Below, in pieces: positions 51,518 to 59,245 of a DNA stretch of 60,397 nt; positions within the stretch are counted from its first letter, which is position 1, and each line of letters starts with the position of its first letter. A model generated the notes under the pieces. The model saw only the letters and a program-made list of their open reading frames with translations, did no database searches and was not told the origin of the DNA. The position numbers were made by a program, and so were the translations under genes. Origin of the DNA: Streptomyces canus 299MFChir4.1 (GTDB lineage Bacteria > Actinomycetota > Actinomycetes > Streptomycetales > Streptomycetaceae); NCBI RefSeq assembly GCF_000383615.1, contig NZ_KB911610.1, positions 1-60,397 on the forward strand, read 5' to 3'.

Positions 51518-52285
51518 CTACGCCTCTACGTCCTCAAGGGCGACGCTCTCGTCCACATCCTCCGTCTTTGCCCGGTCCGTCTTGGCCTTCGCCTCGTCGC
51601 TGACCCGGTCGCCCTTCTCGGGCGTAACGAATCGATAACCGACGTTCCGGACGGTCCCGATCAGCGACTCGTGCTCGGGGCCGAGCTTCGCGCGCAGCCG
51701 TCGTACGTGCACGTCGACCGTTCGGGTGCCACCGAAGTAGTCGTAGCCCCAGACCTCCTGGAGCAGCTGCGCGCGCGTGAAGACGCGGCCCGGGTGCTGG
51801 GCGAGGTACTTCAGGAGCTCGAACTCCTTGAAGGTGAGGTCCAGGACCCGGCCCTTGAGCTTCGCGGAGTAGGTCGCCTCGTCGACCGACAGGTCGCCGT
51901 TGCGGATCTCCATGGGGGAGTCGTCGCTGACGATCTGCTGCCGGCCCATGGCGAGACGCAGCCGCGCCTCGACCTCGGCCGGACCGGCGGTGTCGAGGAG
52001 CACGTCGTCGATGCCCCAGTCGGCGGTGACGGCGGCGAGGCCGCCCTCGGTCACGACGAGGATGAGCGGACAGCCGGGCCCGGTCGAGCGCAGCAGCTGG
52101 CACAGGCTGCGGACCTGGGGCAGGTCACGGCGTCCGTCGATGAGGATGACGTCGGCACCGGGGGTGTCGACGAGTGCGGGGCCTTCCGCCGGAGCCACGC
52201 GCACGTTGTGCAGGAGCAGGCCGAGGGCCGGAAGCACCTCCGTCGACGGCTGGAGGGCATTGGTCAGGAGCAGCAGAGAACTCAT
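51518..52285 (-). CDS. glnR: Global nitrogen regulator GlnR
   Basis: This is a 255-residue orphan response regulator of the OmpR type that controls nitrogen assimilation genes in actinomycetes. The receiver domain lacks the full acidic phosphorylation pocket. Asp50 (VILIDGRRD) is present; in GlnR it supports phosphorylation-independent dimerisation. The winged-helix domain reads 'LDLTFKEFELLKYLAQHPGR ... TRTVDVHVRRLRAKLG'. No kinase gene is adjacent, as expected. ATG 52285 has GGAGGA upstream. A charged C-terminal tail follows position ~215. Confidence 0.95.
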   Translation of the reverse strand: MSSLLLLTNALQPSTEVLPALGLLLHNVRVAPAEGPALVDTPGADVILIDGRRDLPQVRSLCQLLRSTGPGCPLILVVTEGGLAAVTADWGIDDVLLDTAGPAEVEARLRLAMGRQQIVSDDSPMEIRNGDLSVDEATYSAKLKGRVLDLTFKEFELLKYLAQHPGRVFTRAQLLQEVWGYDYFGGTRTVDVHVRRLRAKLGPEHESLIGTVRNVGYRFVTPEKGDRVSDEAKAKTDRAKTEDVDESVALEDVEA

Positions 52286-52402
52286 ATGTCTGGTTCCTCC
52301 TCGGTCCCGCGAGGTCATGGCTTCGTATACAGGGGTATCCGAAAGCACAAAAGGACCCGGGGGCTGCATTGCCCGAGTCCTGTTCCGACGAGAATAGCCC
52401 AC

Positions 52403-53263
52403 ATGAGCATTGATCCGGCAGGTCGTGTGGCTCGTTCCATCGTGAGTCCGCACTCTGAGACGCGCAGACCTGCACCTATACGGACGTTTCTGCACACCGA
52501 CGACGGCGTGACGATCGATTCCGTATACGATCCGCCCTCCTTCGTATACGACGCCTCCCGGCCACCCGCGCGTGACCTGGTGTTCGTGATCGCGCACGGT
52601 TTCACCGGCGACGTGGATCGCCCTCATGTTCGCCGGGTGGTGGAGGCGTTCACGCGGTACGGCGGCGTGGTCACGTTCTCCTTCCGCGGCCACGGAGCCT
52701 CCGGCGGGCGCTCGACGGTCGGCGACCGCGAGGTGCTGGATCTGGCCGCCGCGGTGGCGTGGGCCCGCGAACTCGGCCACGCGCGCGTGGCGACCGTCGG
52801 CTTCTCCATGGGCGGTTCGGTGGTGCTGCGGCACGCGGCGCTGTACCGCCTGGAGACCAGCGCCGGCACGGACGCGCACACGGACGCGGTGGTCTCGGTC
52901 AGCGCACCGGCCCGCTGGTACTACCGCGGCACAGCCCCCATGCGCAGGCTCCACTGGCTGGTGACCCGCCCCTCGGGCCGCCTGGTCAGCCGCTACGGAT
53001 TCCGTACGCGCATCCACCACCGCGACTGGGACCCCGTCCCGCTCTCCCCGGTCGAGGCGGTCCCGAGCATCGCCCCCACCCCCCTGCTCATCGTCCACGG
53101 CGACCGCGACGGGTACTTCCCCCTCGACCACCCGCGGATGCTCGCCGAGGCCGCCGGCGACCACGGGGAGCTGTGGATCGAGCCCATGGGTCACGCCGAG
53201 CACGCGGTCGGCGACGAGCTGCTGGGCCGGATCGGGGACTGGGCTGTCACAGCGGGCGGCTAG
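52403..53263 (+). CDS. Alpha/beta hydrolase
   Basis: This is a 286-residue serine hydrolase with oxyanion region 'IAHGFTGDVDRPHV', nucleophile in GFSMGGS, acid in VHGDRDGYFP and catalytic His in MGHAEHA. The overall pattern matches small dienelactone-hydrolase/lysophospholipase-like enzymes; the substrate is unknown. It is divergent from glnR across 117 nt and precedes the MoaD-like gene on the same strand. Confidence 0.88.
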   Translation: MSIDPAGRVARSIVSPHSETRRPAPIRTFLHTDDGVTIDSVYDPPSFVYDASRPPARDLVFVIAHGFTGDVDRPHVRRVVEAFTRYGGVVTFSFRGHGASGGRSTVGDREVLDLAAAVAWARELGHARVATVGFSMGGSVVLRHAALYRLETSAGTDAHTDAVVSVSAPARWYYRGTAPMRRLHWLVTRPSGRLVSRYGFRTRIHHRDWDPVPLSPVEAVPSIAPTPLLIVHGDRDGYFPLDHPRMLAEAAGDHGELWIEPMGHAEHAVGDELLGRIGDWAVTAGG

Positions 53264-53300
53264 CCTGGCCCCGTACACCACCGAACGATTGAGGAAGCGG

Positions 53301-53555
53301 ATGCCAAAGGTCACGGTGCGCTACTGGGCCGCCGCGAAGGCCGCGGCCGGGATCGCCGAGGAGCCGTTCGACGCGGCCACCCTCGCCGAGGCGCTGGACG
53401 CGGCGCGCGAGCGACACCCGGGTGAACTCGTGCGCGTCCTGCGGCGATGCTCGTTCCTCGTCGACGGTGACCCCGTGGGCACCCGCGGACATGAGACGGT
53501 ACGGCTGGCCGACGGCGGCACGGTCGAGGTGCTTCCGCCGTTCGCAGGAGGGTGA
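53301..53555 (+). CDS. MoaD/ThiS-family sulfur carrier protein
   Basis: This is an 84-residue ubiquitin-fold protein ending in the required Gly-Gly (VLPPFAGG), which is adenylated and thiocarboxylated to donate sulfur, as in molybdopterin or thiazole synthesis. The 'VTVRYWAAAKAAAG' start is MoaD-like. ATG 53301 has GAGGAAG upstream. No moa or thi genes adjoin it; a rhodanese operon lies ~2.5 kb downstream and could supply sulfur. Confidence 0.9.
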   Translation: MPKVTVRYWAAAKAAAGIAEEPFDAATLAEALDAARERHPGELVRVLRRCSFLVDGDPVGTRGHETVRLADGGTVEVLPPFAGG

Positions 53556-53557
53556 CG

Positions 53558-54781
53558 ATGACGAACCAGCCGTACGAGGGCTACGACCCGTACTCGCAGC
53601 AGGGCTGGCCGGCCCAGCAGGAGCAGGAGTACGACGACCCGCAGGCCGCCCAGCAGCAGTACACCCAGCAGTGGCAGGGCCAGACCTGGGACACCCAGGT
53701 CCAGGCACCGGCCGCGGGGGCCGCGGAGACGGCGTATCCGCCCCAGCAGACGTACGACGCGGAGGCCCAGGGATACGGCGCGGGGCAGCAGGGGGCCGCC
53801 GCACCCGGACAGGGCCCCGGCGCGTACGGCGCCCCGGCACCGTCGCCCGGCCCTTACGGCTCCGCCCCCTACGGCTCCGCCCCCTACGGCTCCGCCCCCT
53901 ACGGTTCCCCGGCAGGTGCTCCCGGTCCGGGCGCCTACGGACCCGCGCCGACGGCTCCCGCACCCGCCGCCCCCGGGGCCGACTCCTCCGGCTACGGCCC
54001 CGCCACCGTCGCCGGCAACGCCCGCGTCACCGATGCCCAGCGTGCCCGGCTCGAAGGCCGGTCCCCGATCATCGAACCCGGCATCCAGCCCGCCGCGCTC
54101 ACCGCGCTGCTCGGCCTGCTGCTCTCCGGTGCGGCGGCCGTCGGGTCGTACGCCCTCCTGGTACCGCTCGTCGTCCTCCAGGCCGTCACCGCGGCCGGCT
54201 GGTTCCGGCTGAACGGCATGTGGCCCGCCCGGCAGGGCATCGCGCTGGCGTTCCTCGGCGCGCTGGTCGCGGACGCGGCCCTGCTGACGGCCGGCCGGGA
54301 GAACGCGCCCGCGGCGATCCTCGGCACCCTCGGTGTCTGGGTCCTGCTCAGCCTGGTCATGCAGCTCCGCTCGCACGCCGACCCCGACGAGCGGATGTAC
54401 GGCCTGATGGCGACCGTCGCTTCGGCGGCCCTGGCGATCGTCGCCACCGGCCACCTCGCGGCGGACCCGGACGCGGTGACGGTCGGCGCGGCCGCGGTGG
54501 CCGTGGCGGTCCTGGCCCGCGCGCTGCCCCTGCCCACCCCGGCCTCCGTGGTCGTCTCGCTGCTCGCCGCGGCGGGTGCGGGCATCGCCGTCGGCGGCAT
54601 GACGGGCCTCGGCGCGAAGGGCGCCCTGCTCGGTGCGGGCGCGGCGGTGTGCGCGCTGATCGGCCACCGGGTCGCGAGCTACGACTACCCCTCCCGCTTC
54701 GTGCACTTCACGGCCGGCGTGGCCCTGCCGCTGGCCGCGGCGGCCCCGGCGGTGTACGTGCTGGGCCGGGCGATCGGCTAG
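53558..54781 (+). CDS. Membrane protein with Gln/Pro/Tyr-rich N-terminus
   Basis: This is a 407-residue protein. The first ~150 residues are low-complexity (Gln, Tyr, Gly, Pro) and include three exact PYGSA repeats. About eight hydrophobic helices follow ('ALTALLGLLLSGAAAVGSYA' onward), with no catalytic motif. Such disordered cytoplasmic tails are common in streptomycete membrane proteins. ATG 53558 has GGAGGG 5 nt upstream, overlapping the MoaD stop. The function is unknown. Confidence 0.85.
   Translation: MTNQPYEGYDPYSQQGWPAQQEQEYDDPQAAQQQYTQQWQGQTWDTQVQAPAAGAAETAYPPQQTYDAEAQGYGAGQQGAAAPGQGPGAYGAPAPSPGPYGSAPYGSAPYGSAPYGSPAGAPGPGAYGPAPTAPAPAAPGADSSGYGPATVAGNARVTDAQRARLEGRSPIIEPGIQPAALTALLGLLLSGAAAVGSYALLVPLVVLQAVTAAGWFRLNGMWPARQGIALAFLGALVADAALLTAGRENAPAAILGTLGVWVLLSLVMQLRSHADPDERMYGLMATVASAALAIVATGHLAADPDAVTVGAAAVAVAVLARALPLPTPASVVVSLLAAAGAGIAVGGMTGLGAKGALLGAGAAVCALIGHRVASYDYPSRFVHFTAGVALPLAAAAPAVYVLGRAIG
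53855..53899 (+). repeat. Three 15-bp tandem repeats in coding sequence
   Basis: Exact copies of TACGGCTCCGCCCCC run head-to-tail, with a degenerate fourth copy at 53900. They encode Tyr-Gly-Ala/Ser-Pro units in the low-complexity region and keep the frame, so copy number can vary by slippage. Confidence 0.9.
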
Positions 54782-55062
54782 GTCGGCGGGGGCGTCGGCG
54801 GGGGCGTCTCGGTCCAGGGCGGAACGGGTGCCCGGACGGGGCGTAGAGCACCCGTACGTCGTCCTGGGGATGGTGCTCGGCGAGCCGGGCCCGTTCCGTC
54901 ACCGCCCGCGCGGTCTCGGCCTCCAGATCGTCCACCTCGACGTCGAGGTGCGGCATCATCTGCTGGTCGCCGGGCTTGCGCGTGGGCCAGACCGGCGGGA
55001 CGTCCAGTTCGGCTCCTTGAGGACCACGGTGGACAGCCGCGCGGAGAAGGACCTGCCCGCCT
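54780..55062 (-). pseudogene. VOC/glyoxalase-like gene remnant
   Basis: The minus strand encodes the C-terminal half of a VOC protein (MMPHLDVEVDDLEAETARAV ... DDVRVLYAPSGHPFR) without a start or a proper stop. A piece that would precede it (STVVLKEPNWT) is in another frame. The usual 'GHPFCL' end has turned into a repetitive Arg/Pro run. It is a decayed fragment between the membrane-protein and DUF3099 genes. Confidence 0.6.
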
Positions 55063-55064
55063 TC

Positions 55065-55325
55065 CTACTGCCGCCGCCGCTTCCCGTCCAGCTCGTCCCA
55101 CCACTCGTCGGACTTGGGGTCGCCGGAGGGGTCGTCCCACCAGCGGTCGTCGGGTCCGCGCCGGTTGGCGACCATCGCGGCCACCGGCGGGATCACCATG
55201 GCGACCACGCACATCCCCACGGCCACCGGGATCGACCAGAGCCGCACGACTCCCCAGGCCAGGACGAACAGCCCGATACAGGTGCCCATCATGGCGAAGT
55301 AGACATGACGTCGGCGTGCCAGCAT
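55065..55325 (-). CDS. DUF3099 small membrane protein
   Basis: This is an 86-residue protein with two membrane helices (VYFAMMGTCIGLFVLAWGVV and 'VAVGMCVVAMVIPPVAAMVA') and a charged Trp-rich C-terminal tail (DDRWWDDPSGD). The pattern fits DUF3099, an actinobacterial family without known function. It lies downstream of the sulfur operon, beyond a strong terminator, so it has its own promoter. Confidence 0.82.
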   Translation of the reverse strand: MLARRRHVYFAMMGTCIGLFVLAWGVVRLWSIPVAVGMCVVAMVIPPVAAMVANRRGPDDRWWDDPSGDPKSDEWWDELDGKRRRQ

Positions 55326-55347
55326 ACGTCCAATGTAGGCCCGGCAA

Positions 55348-55392
55348 GGCCGAAGGGCCGTACCCCGTGATCCGGGGTACGGCCCTTCGGCC
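55348..55392 (-). terminator. Very strong terminator of the sulfur operon
   Basis: A perfect 20-bp stem (GGCCGAAGGGCCGTACCCCG and its complement) with a 5-nt loop lies 20 nt after the DUF1416 stop. Confidence 0.92.
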
Positions 55393-55411
55393 GATCAGCT
55401 GGTCGGCTGCC

Positions 55412-55699
55412 TCAGACGGCGATCGCGACCTCGGCCAGGCCGCCCTGCTGGGCGACGACCGTGCGGTCGGCGGTGGCGCCCGGAACCAGGGCGCGGACGG
55501 TCCAGGTGCCCTCGGCCGCGTAGAAGCGGAACTGGCCCGTCGCGGAGGTCGGGACCTCCGCCGTGAACTCGCCGGTCGAGTCCAGGAGGCGGACGTAACC
55601 CACCACAGGCTCGCCGTCACGCGTCACCTGACCCTGGATCGTGGTCTCACCGGGCTTGATCGTCGAGGCGTCGGGGCCGCCGGCCTTCGCTCCACACAT
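55412..55699 (-). CDS. DUF1416 protein of the rhodanese operon
   Basis: This is a 95-residue beta-sandwich-like protein of DUF1416, which in actinobacteria sits directly after the thiosulfate sulfurtransferase gene. Start MCGAKAGGPD with a conserved Cys2, then 'IQGQVTRDGEPVVGYVRLLD' and 'GQFRFYAAEGTWTVRALVPG'. The N-terminal Cys may take part in sulfur transfer (inference). It follows the sulfurtransferase by 63 nt, with GGAGAAAG upstream, and ends at a strong terminator. Confidence 0.9.
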   Translation of the reverse strand: MCGAKAGGPDASTIKPGETTIQGQVTRDGEPVVGYVRLLDSTGEFTAEVPTSATGQFRFYAAEGTWTVRALVPGATADRTVVAQQGGLAEVAIAV

Positions 55700-55762
55700 G
55701 TCTTTCTCCAGATTCAGAAGGGTCTGACCGGAAGGAAGGCCGGTCGGGTTGGACGGGGTGTC

Positions 55763-56602
55763 TTACTTGTTGGCGCCGAGCTCGATCGGAACGCCGACCA
55801 GGGAGCCGTACTCGGTCCAGGAGCCGTCGTAGTTCTTGACGTTCTCGACACCGAGCAGCTCGTGCAGCACGAACCAGGTCAGGGCCGAGCGCTCACCGAT
55901 GCGGCAGTACGCGATGGTGTCCTTGGCGAGGTCGACCTGCTCCTCGGTGTAGAGCTCCTTGAGCTCCTCGTCCGACTTGAAGGTGCCGTCGTCGTTGGCG
56001 TTCTTCGACCACGGGATGTTGCGCGCGGACGGGACGTGGCCCGGACGCTGCGACTGCTCCTGCGGCAGGTGGGCCGGGGCGAGCAGCTTGCCGGAGAACT
56101 CGTCGGGGGACCGGACGTCCACCAGGTTCTGCGAGCCGATCGCGGCGACGACGTCGTCACGGAAGGCGCGGATGGACTTGTTCTGGGGCTTGGCCTTGTA
56201 GTCGGTCGTCGGGCGCTCGGGCACCTCTTCGACCAGCTCGCGGGCGTCCAGCTCCCACTTCTTGCGGCCGCCGTCGAGAAGCTTGACGTTCTCGTGGCCG
56301 TACAGCTTGAAGTACCAGTAGGCGTAGGACGCGAACCAGTTGTTGTTGCCGCCGTAGAGGATCACCAGTGTGTCGTTGGCGATGCCCTTGGTCGACAGGA
56401 GCTTCTCGAAGCCCTCCTGGTCGACGAAGTCGCGGCGGACCGGGTCCTGCAGGTCCTTGGTCCAGTCGATGCGGATCGCGTTGCGGATGTGGTTCTTCTC
56501 GTAGGCGGACGTGTCCTCGTCCACCTCCACGATCGCGATGTTGGGGTCGTCGAGGTTGGCCTCGACCCAGTCGGCATCGACCAGGACGTCGCTGCGGCTC
56601 AT
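55763..56602 (-). CDS. Thiosulfate sulfurtransferase (two-domain rhodanese)
   Basis: This is a 279-residue enzyme that moves sulfane sulfur from thiosulfate to acceptors such as cyanide or thiols. It has tandem rhodanese domains. The active-site Cys233 lies in the loop AYCRIGERSA of the C-terminal domain, and the N-terminal domain lacks the Cys (ILYGGNNNWFA), as in normal two-domain rhodaneses. CRIGERS is the actinobacterial CysA/SseA-type loop. GGAGGAG lies upstream. It is preceded by a cysteine-containing leader peptide and cotranscribed with DUF1416. Confidence 0.94.
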   Translation of the reverse strand: MSRSDVLVDADWVEANLDDPNIAIVEVDEDTSAYEKNHIRNAIRIDWTKDLQDPVRRDFVDQEGFEKLLSTKGIANDTLVILYGGNNNWFASYAYWYFKLYGHENVKLLDGGRKKWELDARELVEEVPERPTTDYKAKPQNKSIRAFRDDVVAAIGSQNLVDVRSPDEFSGKLLAPAHLPQEQSQRPGHVPSARNIPWSKNANDDGTFKSDEELKELYTEEQVDLAKDTIAYCRIGERSALTWFVLHELLGVENVKNYDGSWTEYGSLVGVPIELGANK

Positions 56603-56710
56603 GCTCTTTCTCCTCCGGGGCAGTTGCGGCGGGGCGTGCGGAAGGGTGCGCGGGGCGCACGGATGCCTGAGAGTCCAGGGCAGGGGGATGCGGAGGTCGG
56701 TGCCGTCCGC

Positions 56711-56791
56711 TCAGAAGGGGCGACAGAGCATGGCGGCGACGCGGCACAGGTCTACTGCCCGCCGCTTCGTGAGATCCGCCTGTCGCTTCAT
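56711..56791 (-). CDS. 26-aa cysteine leader peptide upstream of rhodanese gene
   Basis: The tiny gene starts MKRQADLTKRRAVDLCRVAA and ends MLCRPF. It has the 'VDLCRV ... CR' pattern of actinobacterial leader peptides found ahead of sulfur-metabolism genes. Two Cys codons near the end could make ribosomes pause when cysteine is scarce. There is no ribosome-binding site, and a -10 (TACGAT) sits 8 nt before the ATG, so the mRNA is probably leaderless. It lies 108 nt before the sulfurtransferase gene. Confidence 0.75.
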   Translation of the reverse strand: MKRQADLTKRRAVDLCRVAAMLCRPF

Positions 56792-56799
56792 AGTGGTCG

Positions 56800-56829
56800 A
56801 TCGTAGGGACGGACATACCGGCATGTCAC
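56800..56829 (-). promoter_or_regulatory. Promoter of the sulfur operon / leader peptide
   Basis: On the minus strand, GTGACA (56829-56824), an 18-nt spacer and TACGAT (56805-56800) predict a transcript starting at the ATG of the leader peptide. Confidence 0.6.
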
Positions 56830-57006
56830 CGGTGTATCGCATGCTGAGATACGATCGTCCGGGATGTGGGACCAGAAGTGCGCCCGGGCCGTGGTCCCAC
56901 GGTTCCCGGGCGCGTGTAGTCGTCATCACATCTACGGTACGGACGTCACCGTCTCGCCTGTCGGACGCGCGGCGTCCGGCCTGTCGTTCGTCCTGCCCGG
57001 CTCGTC

Positions 57007-57735
57007 CTACCCCGCGAGCTTGACGTCCGAACCCTTCACCGCGATCTCCACACCGTTCGCACCCGCTTCGACCCGGTCGAGCTTGATACCGCCCGGCAGG
57101 CCCTCGATCTTCTGGTCGAAGTCGGCGACCGAACGGAAGTCGGAGTCGGCGAGGGTGATGTTCCCGAAGCTGGGGATCGAGTCGGCGTGCACCCGCACGG
57201 TGTCGCCGTCGACGACGCTCACGGTGCTGAGCACGGAGACCGGCTTCTCCAGGGCGCTGAACTTGATGTCGACCTTGATCTTGCCGTTCCCGCCGTCGGA
57301 GAGGCCGACGACCTTGGCGGTGACACCCAGCGGAAGCTGGGCCTCCGCGGACCCCGCCGCCTTCAGCAGCTGGTCGTAGGCGATGGTCGCGGTCCCGGCG
57401 GCCGTGGTGGCGGTGGCGGAACTGTAGTCGCCGGAGAACGCGACGCCCTTCATGGCGGCGTTCAGGTCGTCGATACGGATCGTGCCCCCGCTGGTCCCGG
57501 TGTCCGCGGCGTAGTCCTTCATCCCGACCTCGACGTCGTCGAGCTCACCGCCGGCCACCTGGGTCAGGAACGGGAACCCCTTGATGTCCACGCTCGGCGT
57601 CGTGGTCAGCCCCTCCTGCGTCTTCAGCCGGTCCGCGACCTCGCCCTCCGCGAAGTGGACCGCCAGACGGTCGGCGGCGACGAACAGCCCGCCGAGAATC
57701 ACGGCGATGATCAGAAGTATTCGCAGGGCGCGCAT
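57007..57735 (-). CDS. LmeA-like (DUF2993) lipid-binding protein
   Basis: This is a 242-residue protein with one N-terminal membrane helix (ALRILLIIAVILGGLFVAAD) and a DUF2993 outer domain ('VDIKGFPFLTQVAGGELDDV' hallmark). It has the normal family length. It is a second copy of the family in this window and lacks the inserted segment of the 41.7-kb paralogue. ATG 57735 has GGGGGAA upstream. The ~215 nt between it and the leader-peptide gene look non-coding. Confidence 0.85.
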   Translation of the reverse strand: MRALRILLIIAVILGGLFVAADRLAVHFAEGEVADRLKTQEGLTTTPSVDIKGFPFLTQVAGGELDDVEVGMKDYAADTGTSGGTIRIDDLNAAMKGVAFSGDYSSATATTAAGTATIAYDQLLKAAGSAEAQLPLGVTAKVVGLSDGGNGKIKVDIKFSALEKPVSVLSTVSVVDGDTVRVHADSIPSFGNITLADSDFRSVADFDQKIEGLPGGIKLDRVEAGANGVEIAVKGSDVKLAG

Positions 57736-57902
57736 ACGGTCGGTTCCCCCAGAGCGGCGGTGGTGTCGACGGACGGGTGGCCGTCGAGCGTGAGAGTAGT
57801 CCCGTCGGGCAAGGAGACCGCGAGATTGTCGATCACCTGTGACAGGACGAGGGCGCTGTCGGTGAGTTCTTCTCGTGCCCTGCCCAACGGGCGGTATTCC
57901 AC
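57711..57902 (-). CDS. Possible small protein, 63 aa
   Basis: This is a GTG-started frame (VEYRPLGRAREELTDSALVL...) with fairly high G/C third positions. It overlaps the start of the LmeA-like gene by 25 nt and lies ~100 nt after the DsrE-like gene. It contains a plausible 'IDNLAVSLPDGTTLTLDGHP' strand region, but I recognise no family and see no good ribosome-binding site. It may be a genuine short gene or a gene relic. Confidence 0.35.
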   Translation of the reverse strand: MEYRPLGRAREELTDSALVLSQVIDNLAVSLPDGTTLTLDGHPSVDTTAALGEPTVCAPCEYF

Positions 57903-57999
57903 AGCCAGTAGGGACGGGCGCTCGACGTGACGGCCTGACGGGCGGATCCGGCCGGGGAGACGCCGCCGGGGTGACGCGGCCGCCTCGCACTCCCCGCAC

Positions 58000-58362
58000 T
58001 CAGTAGACGAGCGCCTGCGTACCGTCGGCCAGTGCCTCCTGCACGAAGACCTGCGCCCCCGCGATCCGTACGCCGTCGATGACGTCCTTCTCGGTGATGT
58101 CCCGACGGGCCGCGCACTGGGTGCACAGGGTGAGCCGGCCGCCCGCGAGGATCGAGTCGAGCAGGTCGGGCAGCGGCGCCGCGTGCGGCAGCTCGAACTC
58201 GGCCGCCCGCCCCGGCAGCGCGAACCACGCCGACTCCCCGGTCAGCCACAGCGAGACGTCCACCCCGCTGGCCACGGCCACCGCCGCCACGGTGAACGCC
58301 TGTGAACAGCGCTCGGGGGCGTCGGCCCCGGCGGTCACCTTGATCACGAGCTTCTTCGCCAT
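58000..58362 (-). CDS. DsrE-family protein
   Basis: This is a 120-residue cytoplasmic protein of the DsrE/DsrF-like fold. It starts MAKKLVIKVTAGADAPERCS, with a central 'ASGVDVSLWLTGESAWFALP' and a Cys pair in LTLCTQCAARR that could carry sulfur. ATG 58362 is chosen over a longer frame because it matches the family start. It is divergent from the next operon. Its closeness to rhodanese and MoaD genes hints at a sulfur-relay role (inference). Confidence 0.83.
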   Translation of the reverse strand: MAKKLVIKVTAGADAPERCSQAFTVAAVAVASGVDVSLWLTGESAWFALPGRAAEFELPHAAPLPDLLDSILAGGRLTLCTQCAARRDITEKDVIDGVRIAGAQVFVQEALADGTQALVY

Positions 58363-58471
58363 GGCCGAATCGTAACCAGCGCGGCTACAACTCCGGCCGT
58401 CGATCACGAGTCACCTGTGCGCGTGTATATGGCATGCGCGCTTCAGGTTGGGTGTGAGGGATGTCTTGCAA

Positions 58472-59245
58472 GTGCCCGAAGTAGCAGAAGAAACAGGGAC
58501 ACCGGCCCTGGCGGCGGACCCGCCGGTGGAAGGCCGGTCGCCGCGCCGCCGTGGACGGACCACGATGCTGATCGCCGGCGCAGCCGTGCTCGGTGTCGTC
58601 GCCGGCAGCTGTACCGGTTACCTGATCCAGGCCGACCGCGAGCCGACAAAGTTGTCCTCGCTCTCCCAGCCGACGCTCGTCCAGGCCAAGGGCCCGGCAC
58701 CCGAACCGCTGTCCCCCGCCCAGGACCGCCGGGTGAAGACCGACGGCGACCTGCGCAAGCTCCTGCTGAAGAAGCCGAGCGGGGCCAAGGGCGCCGAGTG
58801 GGCCGGCATCGACGGCTGGATGACGCTGGCCGACATGGCGGAGACGTACGAGAAGCCGGCCGGGGCGTTCAGCGAACTCGTCGCCGGCGAGTTCCGCCGT
58901 GCGGCCGACACGGGCTGGAAGGTCGGCAGTACCTACGGTGTCGAGATCCGCCTGATCCAGTACCGGCAGGAGGAGGAGTTGCAGGCCTCCTACATGGCCG
59001 ACGACGAGAAGGACTACGAGGACGCCGAGGGCGGCACCAAGAGCTGGGCGGTCCCGGGCAGCGACAACGGCATGGCCTACGTCCACACCAAGCCGGACAC
59101 CAAGCCCGGTTATCTGCCGCAGTACAACGCCACGGCCATCGCCCGGCGGGGGGACATCGTCATGAAGGTCTTCGTCTGGGACGCCAAGCCGATCCCGAAG
59201 ACGAAGATCATGGACCTGGCGGAGCGGCAGGTGAAGAAGCTGTGA
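58472..59245 (+). CDS. Membrane-anchored secreted protein, first of three-gene operon
   Basis: This protein of about 257 residues has a Pro-rich cytoplasmic start, one membrane helix (TMLIAGAAVLGVVAGSCTGY) and a ~190-residue outer domain. The outer domain carries 'MTLADMAETYEKPAGAFSEL' and a Tyr-rich charged middle. I do not recognise the family. The start is uncertain: TTG 58448, GTG 58454, TTG 58466 and GTG 58472 are in frame, and GAGGG at 58456 best suits the last two. The stop overlaps the next start (GTGA). Confidence 0.75.
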   Translation: MPEVAEETGTPALAADPPVEGRSPRRRGRTTMLIAGAAVLGVVAGSCTGYLIQADREPTKLSSLSQPTLVQAKGPAPEPLSPAQDRRVKTDGDLRKLLLKKPSGAKGAEWAGIDGWMTLADMAETYEKPAGAFSELVAGEFRRAADTGWKVGSTYGVEIRLIQYRQEEELQASYMADDEKDYEDAEGGTKSWAVPGSDNGMAYVHTKPDTKPGYLPQYNATAIARRGDIVMKVFVWDAKPIPKTKIMDLAERQVKKL

